A stretch of DNA of 64,000 bases, taken from Agromyces sp. G08B096 (GTDB lineage: Bacteria > Actinomycetota > Actinomycetes > Actinomycetales > Microbacteriaceae). A program made the translations under genes and the position numbers. The DNA is taken from the NCBI RefSeq assembly GCF_040267705.1, contig NZ_CP158374.1:124001-188000 (forward strand), given 5' to 3'. The notes under the pieces were generated by a model that made no database searches, was not told the origin of the DNA, and saw only the letters and a list, made by a program, of their open reading frames with translations. Below, piece after piece: positions 7,381 through 18,562 of the stretch. Within the stretch, counting starts at the first letter, position 1. Each line of letters starts with the position of its first letter.

Positions 7381-8847
7381 TCAGCCGCACCAATCCGATC
7401 CGCCGCCCGACTGGGTGCGCACGATCGCGCCGTCGGCGAGGTCGACGACCGTGGTGAGCCGGTCGCGCATCGCGGGCGCGTTCGGGTAGCCGTCGGACTC
7501 GGCGTCGACGTCGGCCGTCTCGACGGCGGCGTACCGGCCGTTCGGGGAGACGCAGTACCCGAGCAGGCGGCTGCGCGCCCCGGTGGCGTACCGCACCGCG
7601 GTGCCCTCGGGCCCCGCGACCGCGAGCAGCGACTGCGCCTGCACCGTGCCGTCGTCCGCGGTGGTCGTGAGCAGCACGGCGAGCGCGTGCGTGCCCTCGA
7701 GGTCGAGCTGCTCGACCCTGCCTGGGTAGGCGTTGTCGGGCAGCTCGGCCGCGGGCAGCACGTTCTCGCGGGCGTCGCCGGTCTCGAGGTCGATGACGAG
7801 GCCGCGATCCGGGTCGGCGACGACGAGGTCGGTCGTGCCGGGCACGAAGCCGCGGAGCTCGCTGTGGACGCCGAGCGGGGCGGGCGGGGTGAGGCCGAGC
7901 GCGTCGACGAGGAACAGGGCGCCGTCGAAGTCCTGCACGACGAGCGAGGTCGTGCCGGGCACGAACCGCCAGTCCATGACGCGCATCGGGGCGCCGCCGA
8001 GGCCGAGCACGGGTGCCGGCGCGGCCGTCTGGCCCGAGACGTCGAGGGTGAAGAGGGCGTTGCGGTAGGCGGGCTCGACGCCGCCCGGCCGCGGGGCGCC
8101 GTCGAGCACGAACGCGACGATCGGGTTGGTGGTCGACCCGGCGATGGAGCGGATGTGCCCCGGCTCCGGCAGCCGCAGGGTCTGGGTCTCCTGGCCGACA
8201 CCCGCCACGCGGAGCGTGTGCAGCTCGTCGTCCTCGATCGCGACGGCGACCACCACGTCGGCGGCCTCGGCGAACGAGAGCAGACGCGGGGCTTCGAGGA
8301 CGACCTCGGGGTCGCCGCCGGAGAGCGAGCCGCGGACGACGGCGTCGGGCCGGCCCGTGTCGCTTCGCCGGACGAGGGTGTGCAGCGAGCTCTCGGCGGT
8401 CGTGAAGCGATGCTCGATCGTCGCGGGCGTGGGCTGCGTCTCGCCGACGACGCCCTCGACGGTCACGGCGACCTCGGTGTCGTACGGCAGCGGACGGGCG
8501 AACTCGACGATGAGGCGGTCGCCCTCGACGGTCAGCTCCGCCGGCTCGTCGGGCTCGACCCGGAGCGATCCGTCGACGCGGGCGATCGGCTGGTTCAGCT
8601 CCAGCACCACCCGGGACCCCGCGAGCTGCGTCACACGCTCGGCATCGACGGCGGCCGTCTGCAGGCGCGGCCCCTGCAGCGCGCCGGCCACGCCGAGCGA
8701 CGCGGTGGCGGCCGCGAGCACCGCGATCGTCGCCACGACGCGATGGCGGAAGGGGCGCGCGGCCCGCTCGGCCGGCGAGGAGACTGGCCGCGAGGACGGC
8801 TCGGGCTCGCGAGGCATCCGCTCGCGGGGCACCCGATCAGAAGACAT
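7381..8847 (-). CDS. Membrane-anchored protein with Ig-like and propeller-like regions
   Basis: A 488-residue protein with a cytoplasmic Pro/Arg-rich tail of about 36 residues, one membrane segment (residues 37-57) and an exported remainder. Residues 75-150 resemble the SbsA-type Ig-like fold (RVVLELNQPIARVDGSL, later YDTEVAVTVEGV), and the rest consists of repeated beta-strand blades resembling a WD/NHL propeller. It overlaps by 11 bp the TIGR03943 gene upstream, and with the permease gene forms a three-gene minus-strand operon. No enzyme motif is visible; a scaffold or sensor role at the cell surface is inference. Confidence 0.65.
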   Translation of the reverse strand: MSSDRVPRERMPREPEPSSRPVSSPAERAARPFRHRVVATIAVLAAATASLGVAGALQGPRLQTAAVDAERVTQLAGSRVVLELNQPIARVDGSLRVEPDEPAELTVEGDRLIVEFARPLPYDTEVAVTVEGVVGETQPTPATIEHRFTTAESSLHTLVRRSDTGRPDAVVRGSLSGGDPEVVLEAPRLLSFAEAADVVVAVAIEDDELHTLRVAGVGQETQTLRLPEPGHIRSIAGSTTNPIVAFVLDGAPRPGGVEPAYRNALFTLDVSGQTAAPAPVLGLGGAPMRVMDWRFVPGTTSLVVQDFDGALFLVDALGLTPPAPLGVHSELRGFVPGTTDLVVADPDRGLVIDLETGDARENVLPAAELPDNAYPGRVEQLDLEGTHALAVLLTTTADDGTVQAQSLLAVAGPEGTAVRYATGARSRLLGYCVSPNGRYAAVETADVDAESDGYPNAPAMRDRLTTVVDLADGAIVRTQSGGGSDWCG

Positions 8848-9646
8848 ACGGCTGCTCCGGCTGCTCGGTGGGCTCGACGGACTCCGGGACGAGGGCGAGC
8901 CCGTCGCCGTCGGGGTGGGCCGCGAAGCCGCCCGAGGCCTGCACCCAGTCGTCGACGGCGAACCGGTCGCGCCATCCTGGCAGATGCACCGGGACGCCCA
9001 CCGGCTGGGCGTCGACCGCGCAGCAGGTGATCGTGAACCGCGCGAGGAAGAACACGTCGTCGGGGTCGCCCGGGGCGGGCGTCACGAACCCCGTCAGCTC
9101 GACCGGCTGGTCGCCGAAGGCGGCGGGGTCGGGGGTCTGCCGGATGAGCAGCGCCCAGTCCTTCACCGTGAACGTCGACGGGTCGGCGCCCGTGAGGTCG
9201 GGGGCGTCGCCGGCGAGGTCGGCGGTCGTGCGGTCGATGTCGCGCTCGACCGCGGTCTGGGCGGTGAGCGTCGCCGGCGGGAAGGCGAGCAGCGCGATCG
9301 CGGCGATCGCGATCACCGCGAGGCTGACGGATGCCCCGGCGACGGCCCGCCCCGTGCGGGAACGGCCGCGGCGACGGGACGGGGGCGGCGCGTGCCGGTG
9401 GTCCGCCGGCTCGTGGTCCGCTCGCTCGTGGTCCGCCGGATCGTCGTCGCCCGGTGCGAGCGGCACGAGTGCGAGTGCCGCGAGCGCGAGGATGCCGCCG
9501 ACGACCGCCATCGCGACGGTGAAGCCGAAGTACCTCGGATGGATGTAGAGGGCCAGCTGGCCGGTCGCGGCGAGCCAGACGGTCGCGACCACGCCGACCA
9601 GGGTGAGGGCGACGCCCCTCCAGCGGGCGACGAGCCTAGGCCACAA
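8837..9646 (-). CDS. TIGR03943 (YcgQ-type) membrane permease subunit
   Basis: 269 residues with two N-terminal membrane segments, a charged linker, a third segment near residue 125 and a C-terminal soluble domain. VELTGFVTP and RFTITCCAVDAQPVG are the hallmark strands of TIGR03943/DUF1980; the adjacent Cys pair may bind metal. The family is nearly always paired with a DUF318 permease, here the gene immediately upstream. It starts with TTG at 9646 inside the permease's last codons (11-bp overlap) and ends 11 bp inside the next gene. Transported substrate is not established. Confidence 0.82.
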   Translation of the reverse strand: MWPRLVARWRGVALTLVGVVATVWLAATGQLALYIHPRYFGFTVAMAVVGGILALAALALVPLAPGDDDPADHERADHEPADHRHAPPPSRRRGRSRTGRAVAGASVSLAVIAIAAIALLAFPPATLTAQTAVERDIDRTTADLAGDAPDLTGADPSTFTVKDWALLIRQTPDPAAFGDQPVELTGFVTPAPGDPDDVFFLARFTITCCAVDAQPVGVPVHLPGWRDRFAVDDWVQASGGFAAHPDGDGLALVPESVEPTEQPEQPYVF

Positions 9647-10667
9647 GGTTCACCGCCAATCCGATCGCGGCGCTCGCGAGCGCGACGATCGCGGTGAGGA
9701 GCACGAGCGTGCGTGCGGTGAACGTGGTGCGCAGCAGCGCGAGCATCTTCACGTCGATCATCGGGCCGAAGACGAGGAAGGCGACGATCGCACCCGGCAT
9801 GAACGTCGAGCCGAACGACAGCACGAAGAACGCATCGACGTTGGAGCAGATCGCGATGACGAACGCGAGCAGCATGAGCGCGAAGACCGACAGCACCGGG
9901 TTCTGCCCGAGCGTCACGAGCACGTCGCGCGACACGGCCACCTGGATGAGCCCCGCCACCGCCGAGCCGACGAAGAGCGCCGGCAGCATCGCGGACGTCT
10001 CGTCGGCGAACATGCGCGCCGCCCGGCGGGGCTTCGACCCGCCCGCGCCGTGGTCGTGGGCGCAGGCCGCCTGGAACGCGGGGGTCAGCAGGCTCATGGG
10101 CTCGGGGTGGCGGCTGAACACCCAGCCGACGAGGTTCGCGATGACGAAGCCGCCCGCGATGCGCGCCGCGAGGATGCCGTCCTCCCAGCCGAACGCCTGA
10201 TACGTCGTGATGATCGTCACCGGGTTGAGGATCGGCGCGGCGAGGAGGAACGTCATCGACTCGCCGACGGTGAGTCCGCGCTGGATGAGCCCTCGGGCGA
10301 GCGGGACGTTGCCGCATTCGCAGACGGGCAGGAGGACGCCGAGGAGTGAGACGACCATGCGGCGGAGCACCGCGTTGCGGGGGAGCCGGCGGACGAGGAA
10401 GTCCTCGGGCAGCCAGAGCTGCACGGCGATGGAGAGCACGATGCCGAGGAAGACGAACGGCAGGCTCTCGATGACGACGCTCGCAGAGAGCGTGAGGAAG
10501 TCCTGCACCCGGTCGGAGAGCAGGTCGCCCAGCTCGGGCGGGGCGAGCAGCCGGGTCGCGACGAGGGCGAGCACCGCGGCGATGCCGATGCCGAGGCCGA
10601 CCGCCGGGCGGACCGTGCGCCGGGGCGCGCGACCGGAGGTGAGGGCCTGGGGGAGGGTCATCCCCAT
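9636..10667 (-). CDS. DUF318/ArsP_1-type permease (YraQ/YcgR family)
   Basis: 343-residue integral membrane protein with about eight segments in two repeats. LPVCECGNVPLARG is the diagnostic motif of the family, its Cys-x-Cys a likely metal or metalloid contact, and LLAAPILNPVTIITTY the matching half-site; a second pair of segments follows the cytoplasmic AHDHGAGG His-rich loop. The start is the ATG at 10667 (a second ATG is at 10661). It is the first gene of a tightly overlapping set with the TIGR03943 protein, the usual two-subunit arrangement. Substrate unknown; ArsP relatives export organoarsenicals. Confidence 0.82.
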   Translation of the reverse strand: MGMTLPQALTSGRAPRRTVRPAVGLGIGIAAVLALVATRLLAPPELGDLLSDRVQDFLTLSASVVIESLPFVFLGIVLSIAVQLWLPEDFLVRRLPRNAVLRRMVVSLLGVLLPVCECGNVPLARGLIQRGLTVGESMTFLLAAPILNPVTIITTYQAFGWEDGILAARIAGGFVIANLVGWVFSRHPEPMSLLTPAFQAACAHDHGAGGSKPRRAARMFADETSAMLPALFVGSAVAGLIQVAVSRDVLVTLGQNPVLSVFALMLLAFVIAICSNVDAFFVLSFGSTFMPGAIVAFLVFGPMIDVKMLALLRTTFTARTLVLLTAIVALASAAIGLAVNLVA

Positions 10668-10738
10668 CAAGGGTAGGCGACGCCGACGCGCACGCGAACG
10701 CGCCCTCCCGCGAGGTCGGGCGAGGTGCGGCGCGGGGT

Positions 10739-11296
10739 TCAGCCCGCTTCGGCCACCGAGCTCAGGAAGTCGGCGTAGCTGACGAAGACGGTGACCCCGT
10801 CGATGTGCACGATCGAGGGCGCGTAGTTCGCGTCGTAGTCCGCCGGCGCGGTGAGCGTGCCGGGCAGCGGGGCATCCGTCTGCTGCCATCCCTCGGCGAC
10901 GAGCGCCGCCTGTCGCGCCTGCCAGGCGTCGTCCGGTTCCGGCAGCCGCGCGAACCACACCGCGATGTCGCTCTGCGGCTTCGTCCACGTGCAGGCGAGT
11001 GCGCCGTCGGCGACGAGGTCCTCCATGGCCGGCCCGAGGAGGAAGCCGGGCTCGCTCGCGAGGACCAGCCCGTCGGCGGCGAGCGCATCCGCGCCGGGCG
11101 CGGTGAGCACGGTCTCGCAGGTCGGTTCGCCGGCCGGCGCATCGGTGGGCTCCGCCGCCGGCGTCTCGGTCGGGCTCGAGCTCGGGTCTGCGGACGCGAC
11201 CGGCGGCGCGGTCGTCGCGGGCGTCGAGGTGCACGCGGCGAGCAGTCCGATGGCGATCGCCGCCGTTAGCGCGGCGATCGGGCGGGTGCGCGACAT
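10739..11296 (-). CDS. Secreted lipoprotein, function unknown
   Basis: 185 residues with a lipoprotein signal peptide ending in LLAAC (Cys22 would be lipidated), a Thr/Pro/Ala-rich linker to about residue 57, and a compact domain with two Cys (in PTCETVL and ALACTW) that could form a disulfide. ACTW-x-KP resembles small DUF3558-like lipoproteins but the match is too weak to name. TAGGGT six bases before the ATG suggests a leaderless mRNA. Confidence 0.75.
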   Translation of the reverse strand: MSRTRPIAALTAAIAIGLLAACTSTPATTAPPVASADPSSSPTETPAAEPTDAPAGEPTCETVLTAPGADALAADGLVLASEPGFLLGPAMEDLVADGALACTWTKPQSDIAVWFARLPEPDDAWQARQAALVAEGWQQTDAPLPGTLTAPADYDANYAPSIVHIDGVTVFVSYADFLSSVAEAG

Positions 11297-11302
11297 GGCG
11301 CC

Positions 11303-11308
11303 ACCCTA
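11303..11308 (-). promoter_or_regulatory. -10 box TAGGGT of the lipoprotein gene, leaderless geometry
   Basis: TAGGGT on the minus strand lies exactly six bases before the ATG at 11296. Confidence 0.5.
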
Positions 11309-11350
11309 GGCGATCCGCGGCGCTCGCGGCTCAGGGCCAGCCCCGATGCG

Positions 11351-12610
11351 TCAGCCCGTCGTGGCGAGCTGCCCGCAGGCGCCGTCGATCTCCTTGCCGC
11401 GCGTGTCGCGGATCGTCGTCGGGATGCCGGCTGCCTCGAGCCGGCGCACGAACTCCTGCTGCACTTCGGGCTCGGAGGAGGTCCAGATCGAGCCCGGCGT
11501 CGGGTTCAGCGGGATGGGGTTCACGTGCACCCAGCCGCGGCCGCGGGCGTTGAGCTTCTCGGCGAGGAGGTCGGCGCGCCAGCCGTGGTCGTTCATGTCC
11601 TTGATGAGGGCGTACTCGATCGAGACGCGCCGGCCCGTCTTCTCGAAGTAGTCGCGGGCGGCGTCGAGCGCCTCGTCGACCTTCCACCGCGAGTTCACGG
11701 GGATCAGCTCGTCGCGGAGGCCGTCGTCGGGCGCGTGCAGGCTCAGCGCGAAGGTCACGGGGATGCCCTCGTTCGCGAGCTTGCCGATCGCGGGCACCAG
11801 CCCGACGGTCGAGACGGTGATGTTGCGGGCCGACATGCCGAGCCCGTTGGGTGCGGGGGCCACCATCGTGCGGACGGCCTGCATGATGCGGGCGTAGTTG
11901 GCGAGCGGCTCGCCCATGCCCATGAAGACGATGTTGGAGACGCGCTCCATCGAGTGGTCGTCGCGCTTCTTGCCGCCGAGGGCGCCCGAGGCGATGACCC
12001 GGTTGGCCTGCACGATCTGGTCGATGATCTCCGCCGCCGACATGTTGCGGGTGAGGCCCTGCTGACCCGTGGCGCAGAACGGGCAGTTCATGCCGCAGCC
12101 GGCCTGGCTCGACACGCAGAGCGTGATGCGCCCGGGATAGCGCATCAGTACCGATTCGACGAGCGCGCCGTCGTGCAGGCGCCAGAGGAACTTGATGGTG
12201 TCGCCGCGGTCGGTCTCGAGACGCTTGACCTCGGTGAGCAGCGGCGGGAGCATCCCTGCGACGAGCTCCTCGCGGCCCGCGGCGGGCAGGTCGGTCATGT
12301 CGGCGGGGTCGCTCGTCCACCGGGTGTAGTAGTGCCGCGCGACCTGCTTGACGCGGAACGCGGGCAGGCCGAGCTCCTCGGCCTTGGCCGCCCACTCCTC
12401 GGGCTTCAGATCGGCGAGGTGGGCCGGCGGCTTGCCGCGCTTCGGCGAGGCGAACTGGAGCAGCGGCCGCCCGTCGGCGCCCTTCTGCTGCTGCCAGCCC
12501 TCGGTCGCGGGGCGCACCTGGCGTGCGCCGGTGCGGCTTCCGGTGCGACGGATCGCCGCGGGCGCGACGGATGCCGCGGGCGCGGTGGTCTCGATGGCGT
12601 CGGAAGGCAT
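11351..12610 (-). CDS. rlmN: Dual-specificity rRNA/tRNA C2-adenine methyltransferase RlmN
   Basis: Radical-SAM enzyme that methylates A2503 of 23S rRNA and A37 of some tRNAs. [13 protein letters not shown] carries the CxxxCxxC that ligates the 4Fe-4S cluster, [12 protein letters not shown] is the SAM-binding GGE-like region, and the C-terminal GACGQL holds the second Cys of the methyl-transfer pair. The protein is 419 residues, somewhat longer than usual because of a 55-residue Ala/Thr-rich N-terminal tail. The ATG at 12610 is chosen because TACCCT lies seven bases before it; the open frame continues upstream without conserved residues. Confidence 0.95.
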   Translation of the reverse strand: MPSDAIETTAPAASVAPAAIRRTGSRTGARQVRPATEGWQQQKGADGRPLLQFASPKRGKPPAHLADLKPEEWAAKAEELGLPAFRVKQVARHYYTRWTSDPADMTDLPAAGREELVAGMLPPLLTEVKRLETDRGDTIKFLWRLHDGALVESVLMRYPGRITLCVSSQAGCGMNCPFCATGQQGLTRNMSAAEIIDQIVQANRVIASGALGGKKRDDHSMERVSNIVFMGMGEPLANYARIMQAVRTMVAPAPNGLGMSARNITVSTVGLVPAIGKLANEGIPVTFALSLHAPDDGLRDELIPVNSRWKVDEALDAARDYFEKTGRRVSIEYALIKDMNDHGWRADLLAEKLNARGRGWVHVNPIPLNPTPGSIWTSSEPEVQQEFVRRLEAAGIPTTIRDTRGKEIDGACGQLATTG

Positions 12611-12617
12611 GAGGTCA

Positions 12618-12623
12618 AGGGTA
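12618..12623 (-). promoter_or_regulatory. -10 box TACCCT of rlmN, leaderless geometry
   Basis: TACCCT on the minus strand lies seven bases before the ATG at 12610. Confidence 0.4.
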
Positions 12624-12690
12624 CGCGGGCTGGTCGGGGAGAGGCTGGGTGCGGCTCCGGTTGCGACGAGTCGCGGGGCGGGGCATCCGA

Positions 12691-15565
<2,875 letters not shown>

Positions 15566-15567
15566 TC

Positions 15568-16212
15568 ATGGCCGACGAAGACCGGAACCACGACGAGCCG
15601 GTGATCCGCGACAAGCGGCGCATCGACCCCGAGACCGGTGCGGTCCGCCAGCCGGCACCCGAGGCGGCGGGCGACGAGCCCGCCGCCGAGGGCGCGGCGC
15701 CGCAGCCGGAGGAGACGGATGCCCCGGCCGGGGCATCCGACGACGACGAGCTGACTGTCGAGGACATCCTGAACGCCGCCCAGGCGGAGGTGCAGGAGCC
15801 GAGCGATGAGCACCTCGCCGACCTCAAGCGGGTCACCGCGGAGTACGCGAACTACCGCAAGCGCACCGAGGCGAACCGCGAGGTCGAGCGCGAGCGCGCG
15901 GTCGGCCAGACCGTCGCGGTGCTGCTGCCCGTGCTCGACGACCTCGACCGAGCCGAGAAGCACGGCGACCTCGAGGGCGACACCCCGTTCGCGACGATCG
16001 CCGCGAAGCTGCGCAGCCAGGTCGAGAAGCTCGGGCTCACCCCGTTCGGCGAGGTGGGCGAGCCGTTCGACCCGCAGCGGCACGAGGCGATCTTCCAGCA
16101 GCCCTCGCCCGACGTCGAGGTCGACACGGTCGCCGACGTCGTCGAGACCGGGTACACCCTCGGGTCGACCCTCATCCGGGCCGCCAAGGTGGTCGTGAAG
16201 ACCCCGGCGTAG
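15568..16212 (+). CDS. grpE: Nucleotide exchange factor GrpE
   Basis: Releases ADP from DnaK. 214 residues: an acidic, Pro/Ala-rich N-terminal extension of about 70 residues, a long helix (HLADLKRVTAEYANYRKRTE onward) that dimerises, and the C-terminal beta domain with GEPFDPQRHEAIFQQPS. It begins two bases after the dnaK stop, so co-translation is likely. The N-terminal linker (about residues 51-57) is encoded by a 24-bp perfect palindrome made of two inverted GGATGCCCC units. Confidence 0.97.
   Translation: MADEDRNHDEPVIRDKRRIDPETGAVRQPAPEAAGDEPAAEGAAPQPEETDAPAGASDDDELTVEDILNAAQAEVQEPSDEHLADLKRVTAEYANYRKRTEANREVERERAVGQTVAVLLPVLDDLDRAEKHGDLEGDTPFATIAAKLRSQVEKLGLTPFGEVGEPFDPQRHEAIFQQPSPDVEVDTVADVVETGYTLGSTLIRAAKVVVKTPA
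15716..15739. repeat. 24-bp perfect palindrome inside grpE
   Basis: Half-site CGGATGCCCCGG followed directly by its reverse complement. It encodes the linker residues DAPAGAS and so is not constrained by a folded domain. A second palindrome of the same design lies in the yceI-family gene at 48516. Confidence 0.9.
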
Positions 16213-16219
16213 CCCGCAC

Positions 16220-16259
16220 GGCCGGCTCGGGGCATCCCGCACGGATGCCCCGGCCGGCC
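16220..16259 (+). terminator. Intercistronic hairpin between grpE and dnaJ
   Basis: GGGGCATC and GATGCCCC flank a seven-base loop and the stem extends through GGCCGG/CCGGCC with one bulged base, 16-17 bp in all. It begins eight bases after the grpE stop and ends 25 bases before the dnaJ ribosome site. It could attenuate or stabilise the transcript rather than end it. Confidence 0.55.
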
Positions 16260-16299
16260 CCGCTCAGTTTTCCCGCACGATCACGAAAGGAGGTGCCGA

Positions 16300-17286
16300 T
16301 TGGCCAGTCAGGACTGGTTCGACAAGGACTTCTACGCCACGCTCGGCGTCTCCAAGGACGCCAGCGACGCCGACATCAAGAAGGCGTACCGCAAGCTCGC
16401 CCGCAAGTACCACCCCGACCAGAACCCGGGCGACGCCGCCGCGGAGGCGAAGTTCAAGGAGATCAGCGAGGCGAACTCGGTGCTCTCCGACGCCGACCAG
16501 CGCAAGGAGTACGACGCGGTCCGCGCGATGGGCTCCGGCGCGCGGTTCACCGCTCCGGGCGGCGCAGGCGCGGGCGGCTTCGAGGACGTGTTCGGCGGAA
16601 TGTTCGGCCAGGGCGGCGGCACGCGCTACACGTTCCAGCAGGGAGGCGGCGACTACGACGACCTCCTCGGCGGCCTCTTCGGCAGCGGCCGGTTCGGTCA
16701 GCCGAGCGGCGGCTTCCGCGGCTACGGCGGCCCGACGCCCGGCCGGGATGTCACGGCGACGACCACGCTCGACTTCGTCACGGCGACCAAGGGCGACCAG
16801 GTCACGCTGCAGACCTCCGACGGCAAGCCGCTCACGGTGCGGATCCCCGCCGGCGTCGCCGACGGGCAGAAGATCCGCCTGCGCGGCAAGGGCCAGCCCT
16901 CGCCCGACGGGGGTGCGACGGGCGACCTCATCCTCACCGTGAAGGTGCGCAAGCACCCCGTGTTCGAACGCGACGGGCTCAACCTGCGCGTGAACGTGCC
17001 GGTGACCTTCGCCGAGGCGGCGCTCGGTGCCACGATCGAGGTGCCGACCCTTGGTGGCAAGCCGGTCAAGCTGAAGGTCGCACCCGGCACTCCCAGCGGC
17101 CGCGTGCTGCGGGTCAAGGGCCGGGGCGTCGAGACGGCGAAGGGCACGGGCGACCTGCTCGCCGTCGTGCAGGTCGCGGTGCCCTCGCACCTGTCGAAGG
17201 ACGCGAAGGAGCGGCTCGAGGCGTTCGTCGCCGAGCTGCCCGACGAGAACCCCCGCGCGGACCTCATCGCCAAGGCCCGGGAGTAG
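16300..17286 (+). CDS. dnaJ: DnaJ-type co-chaperone without zinc-finger (type II)
   Basis: Stimulates the DnaK ATPase and delivers substrates. The J-domain (residues 8-75) has YHPDQN with the essential HPD, a Gly/Phe-rich stretch runs to about residue 145, and two C-terminal beta domains follow (from VTATTTLDF to the end). The four CxxCxGxG zinc motifs of classical DnaJ are absent, so this is a CbpA/DnaJ-II type, 328 residues. It starts with TTG at 16300, preceded by an excellent GAAAGGAGGT ribosome site, which compensates for the weak start codon. Confidence 0.95.
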   Translation: MASQDWFDKDFYATLGVSKDASDADIKKAYRKLARKYHPDQNPGDAAAEAKFKEISEANSVLSDADQRKEYDAVRAMGSGARFTAPGGAGAGGFEDVFGGMFGQGGGTRYTFQQGGGDYDDLLGGLFGSGRFGQPSGGFRGYGGPTPGRDVTATTTLDFVTATKGDQVTLQTSDGKPLTVRIPAGVADGQKIRLRGKGQPSPDGGATGDLILTVKVRKHPVFERDGLNLRVNVPVTFAEAALGATIEVPTLGGKPVKLKVAPGTPSGRVLRVKGRGVETAKGTGDLLAVVQVAVPSHLSKDAKERLEAFVAELPDENPRADLIAKARE

Positions 17287-17288
17287 CC

Positions 17289-17705
17289 GTGAACGAGACG
17301 AGCCCCATGTTCGTCATCTCGGTCGCGGCGGAGCTCGCCGGGATGCATCCGCAGACCCTGCGCCAGTACGACCGGCTCGGCCTCGTCTCGCCGACCCGCA
17401 CGGCCGGGAAGTCGCGGCGGTACTCGATGCGCGACGTCGTGCAACTGCGCGAGATCGCCCAGCTCTCGGCCGAGGGCGTGAGCCTCGAGGGAATCCGCCG
17501 GGTGCTCGGCCTCGAAGACGAGGTCGCGACGCTTCGCCGCCGCGTGCGCGAGCTCGAGGCCGCGCTCGCCGACGAGATGCTGAACCGGCCCGGCCGGCGC
17601 GTGTTCGCGGCCGGGTCGCACGGCGAGGTCGTGACGCTGAAGGCGGGCACGCGCGTGCGGCGCGAGAACGCCGTCGTCGTGTGGCGGCCGCTCGAGCACG
17701 ACTGA
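17289..17705 (+). CDS. hspR: Heat-shock repressor HspR, MerR family
   Basis: 138-residue DNA-binding protein. MFVISVAAELAGMHPQTLRQ is the HspR version of the MerR helix-turn-helix, followed by YDRLGLVSPTRT and SRRYSMRDVV (wing), then a coiled coil EDEVATLRRRVRELEAAL. It starts with GTG two bases after dnaJ (an ATG six codons later is an alternative). HspR binds HAIR repeats together with DnaK as co-repressor; three such repeats occur in this window, two before dnaK and one before clpB, so it should control its own operon and clpB. Confidence 0.96.
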   Translation: MNETSPMFVISVAAELAGMHPQTLRQYDRLGLVSPTRTAGKSRRYSMRDVVQLREIAQLSAEGVSLEGIRRVLGLEDEVATLRRRVRELEAALADEMLNRPGRRVFAAGSHGEVVTLKAGTRVRRENAVVVWRPLEHD

Positions 17706-17718
17706 GCCGGGCCGCCGT

Positions 17719-17762
17719 TTGAGCGCGGGTCTGCGTGCGCGCCGTCATGCCTCCGCGCTCAA
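17719..17762. terminator. Weak inverted repeat between convergent hspR and secreted-protein genes
   Basis: A 10-bp perfect inverted repeat (TTGAGCGCGG at 17719 and its complement at 17753) with a 24-base loop. The long loop makes a terminator role uncertain. Confidence 0.3.
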
Positions 17763-18487
17763 CGCCCCCACGCCGAGGCGGGCGCCTCGATGACCTCGTA
17801 CGGCCGCGAGCTCCAGTGCGTGCCGTAGCCGTAGTGGCTCGACGCCCACGGGGACGCCCAGATCGCCTGCGCCGTGGCATCCGCTGAATCGCCGCGCGTG
17901 AGCGCCGCGTCGACCGCCGGGTAGCGGCCCGACTTCAGGTTCTCGGCCGCGTAGTAGGCGGCCTCGACGAGCGTCGGATAGCTGCCGAGGCCCGAGCCGC
18001 CGCCCGACCCCTGCCCGTTGTTCAGCGGGTTGTTGCGGTTCCACCAGTTGTCGGCGCCGTTCTCCTGACGCATCCATCGCATCATGAACGTGACGTTCGC
18101 CTCGGTTAGCGGCCAGCCGCCCTCGACGAGCACGAGCTTCGCCCAGTCGAGGTTGGTGCCGCCGCTGATGAGCGTCTCGGGACCGGTCGACGCGGTGTAC
18201 GACTCGCGCGACGCCGCGGGCTGCGTGGCATCGCCCGCGATGTCGACGCGCTGCACCTCGTCGCGCGCGGTCGCGGCGGCGAGCGACGCCTCCGCGACGG
18301 CGAGGTCGGCGGGCGGAGCGATCGGGGCGAGCGCGAGGGTCGCGACGATGCCGAAGACCGCGGCGGTCGAGAAGAGGGCGCTCACGCGACGGATGCCGCC
18401 CCCGCGCGCCGTGCGGGGACGCCGAACGGGCGTCGCACCCCGACGGGGCGCGACGTGACCACCCCCTGCTTGCTTCGACTGCCGCAT
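17759..18487 (-). CDS. Secreted protein with lysozyme-like NNPLN region
   Basis: 242 residues. A basic cytoplasmic tail of about 34 residues precedes one hydrophobic segment (VSALFSTAAVFGIVATLALA), which could be a signal anchor or a late-cleaved signal peptide. The exported part contains MMRWMRQENGADNWWNRNNP followed by LNNG; Glu before the Trp/Asn-rich NNPLN stretch is typical of lysozyme-like and glucosaminidase-like cell-wall proteins, with a second block YPTLVEAAYYAAENLKSG. A wall-hydrolase role is suggestive, not proven. Family name not recognised. Confidence 0.65.
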   Translation of the reverse strand: MRQSKQAGGGHVAPRRGATPVRRPRTARGGGIRRVSALFSTAAVFGIVATLALAPIAPPADLAVAEASLAAATARDEVQRVDIAGDATQPAASRESYTASTGPETLISGGTNLDWAKLVLVEGGWPLTEANVTFMMRWMRQENGADNWWNRNNPLNNGQGSGGGSGLGSYPTLVEAAYYAAENLKSGRYPAVDAALTRGDSADATAQAIWASPWASSHYGYGTHWSSRPYEVIEAPASAWGR

Positions 18488-18562
18488 GCGCAGCCGAGGG
18501 TAGCAAAGCCTTCCGGATGACTCCAGTGAGCAGACCCTGCGTCCCCCCGTCCCGCATGCCGC

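Noticed and set aside
9636-11234. 532-codon frame as a longer permease
   Set aside because: The part upstream of 10667 is Arg-rich and overlaps the antisense of the lipoprotein gene; membrane homology begins after 10667.
16292-17200. Possible zinc-finger DnaJ with missed Cys motifs
   Set aside because: No CxxCxGxG repeats in any frame between the Gly/Phe region and the C-terminal domains.
17719-17762. Inverted repeat TTGAGCGCGG as a third HAIR site in the dnaK operon
   Set aside because: Arms and spacing (24 bases) do not match CTTGAGT-N7-ACTCAAG.
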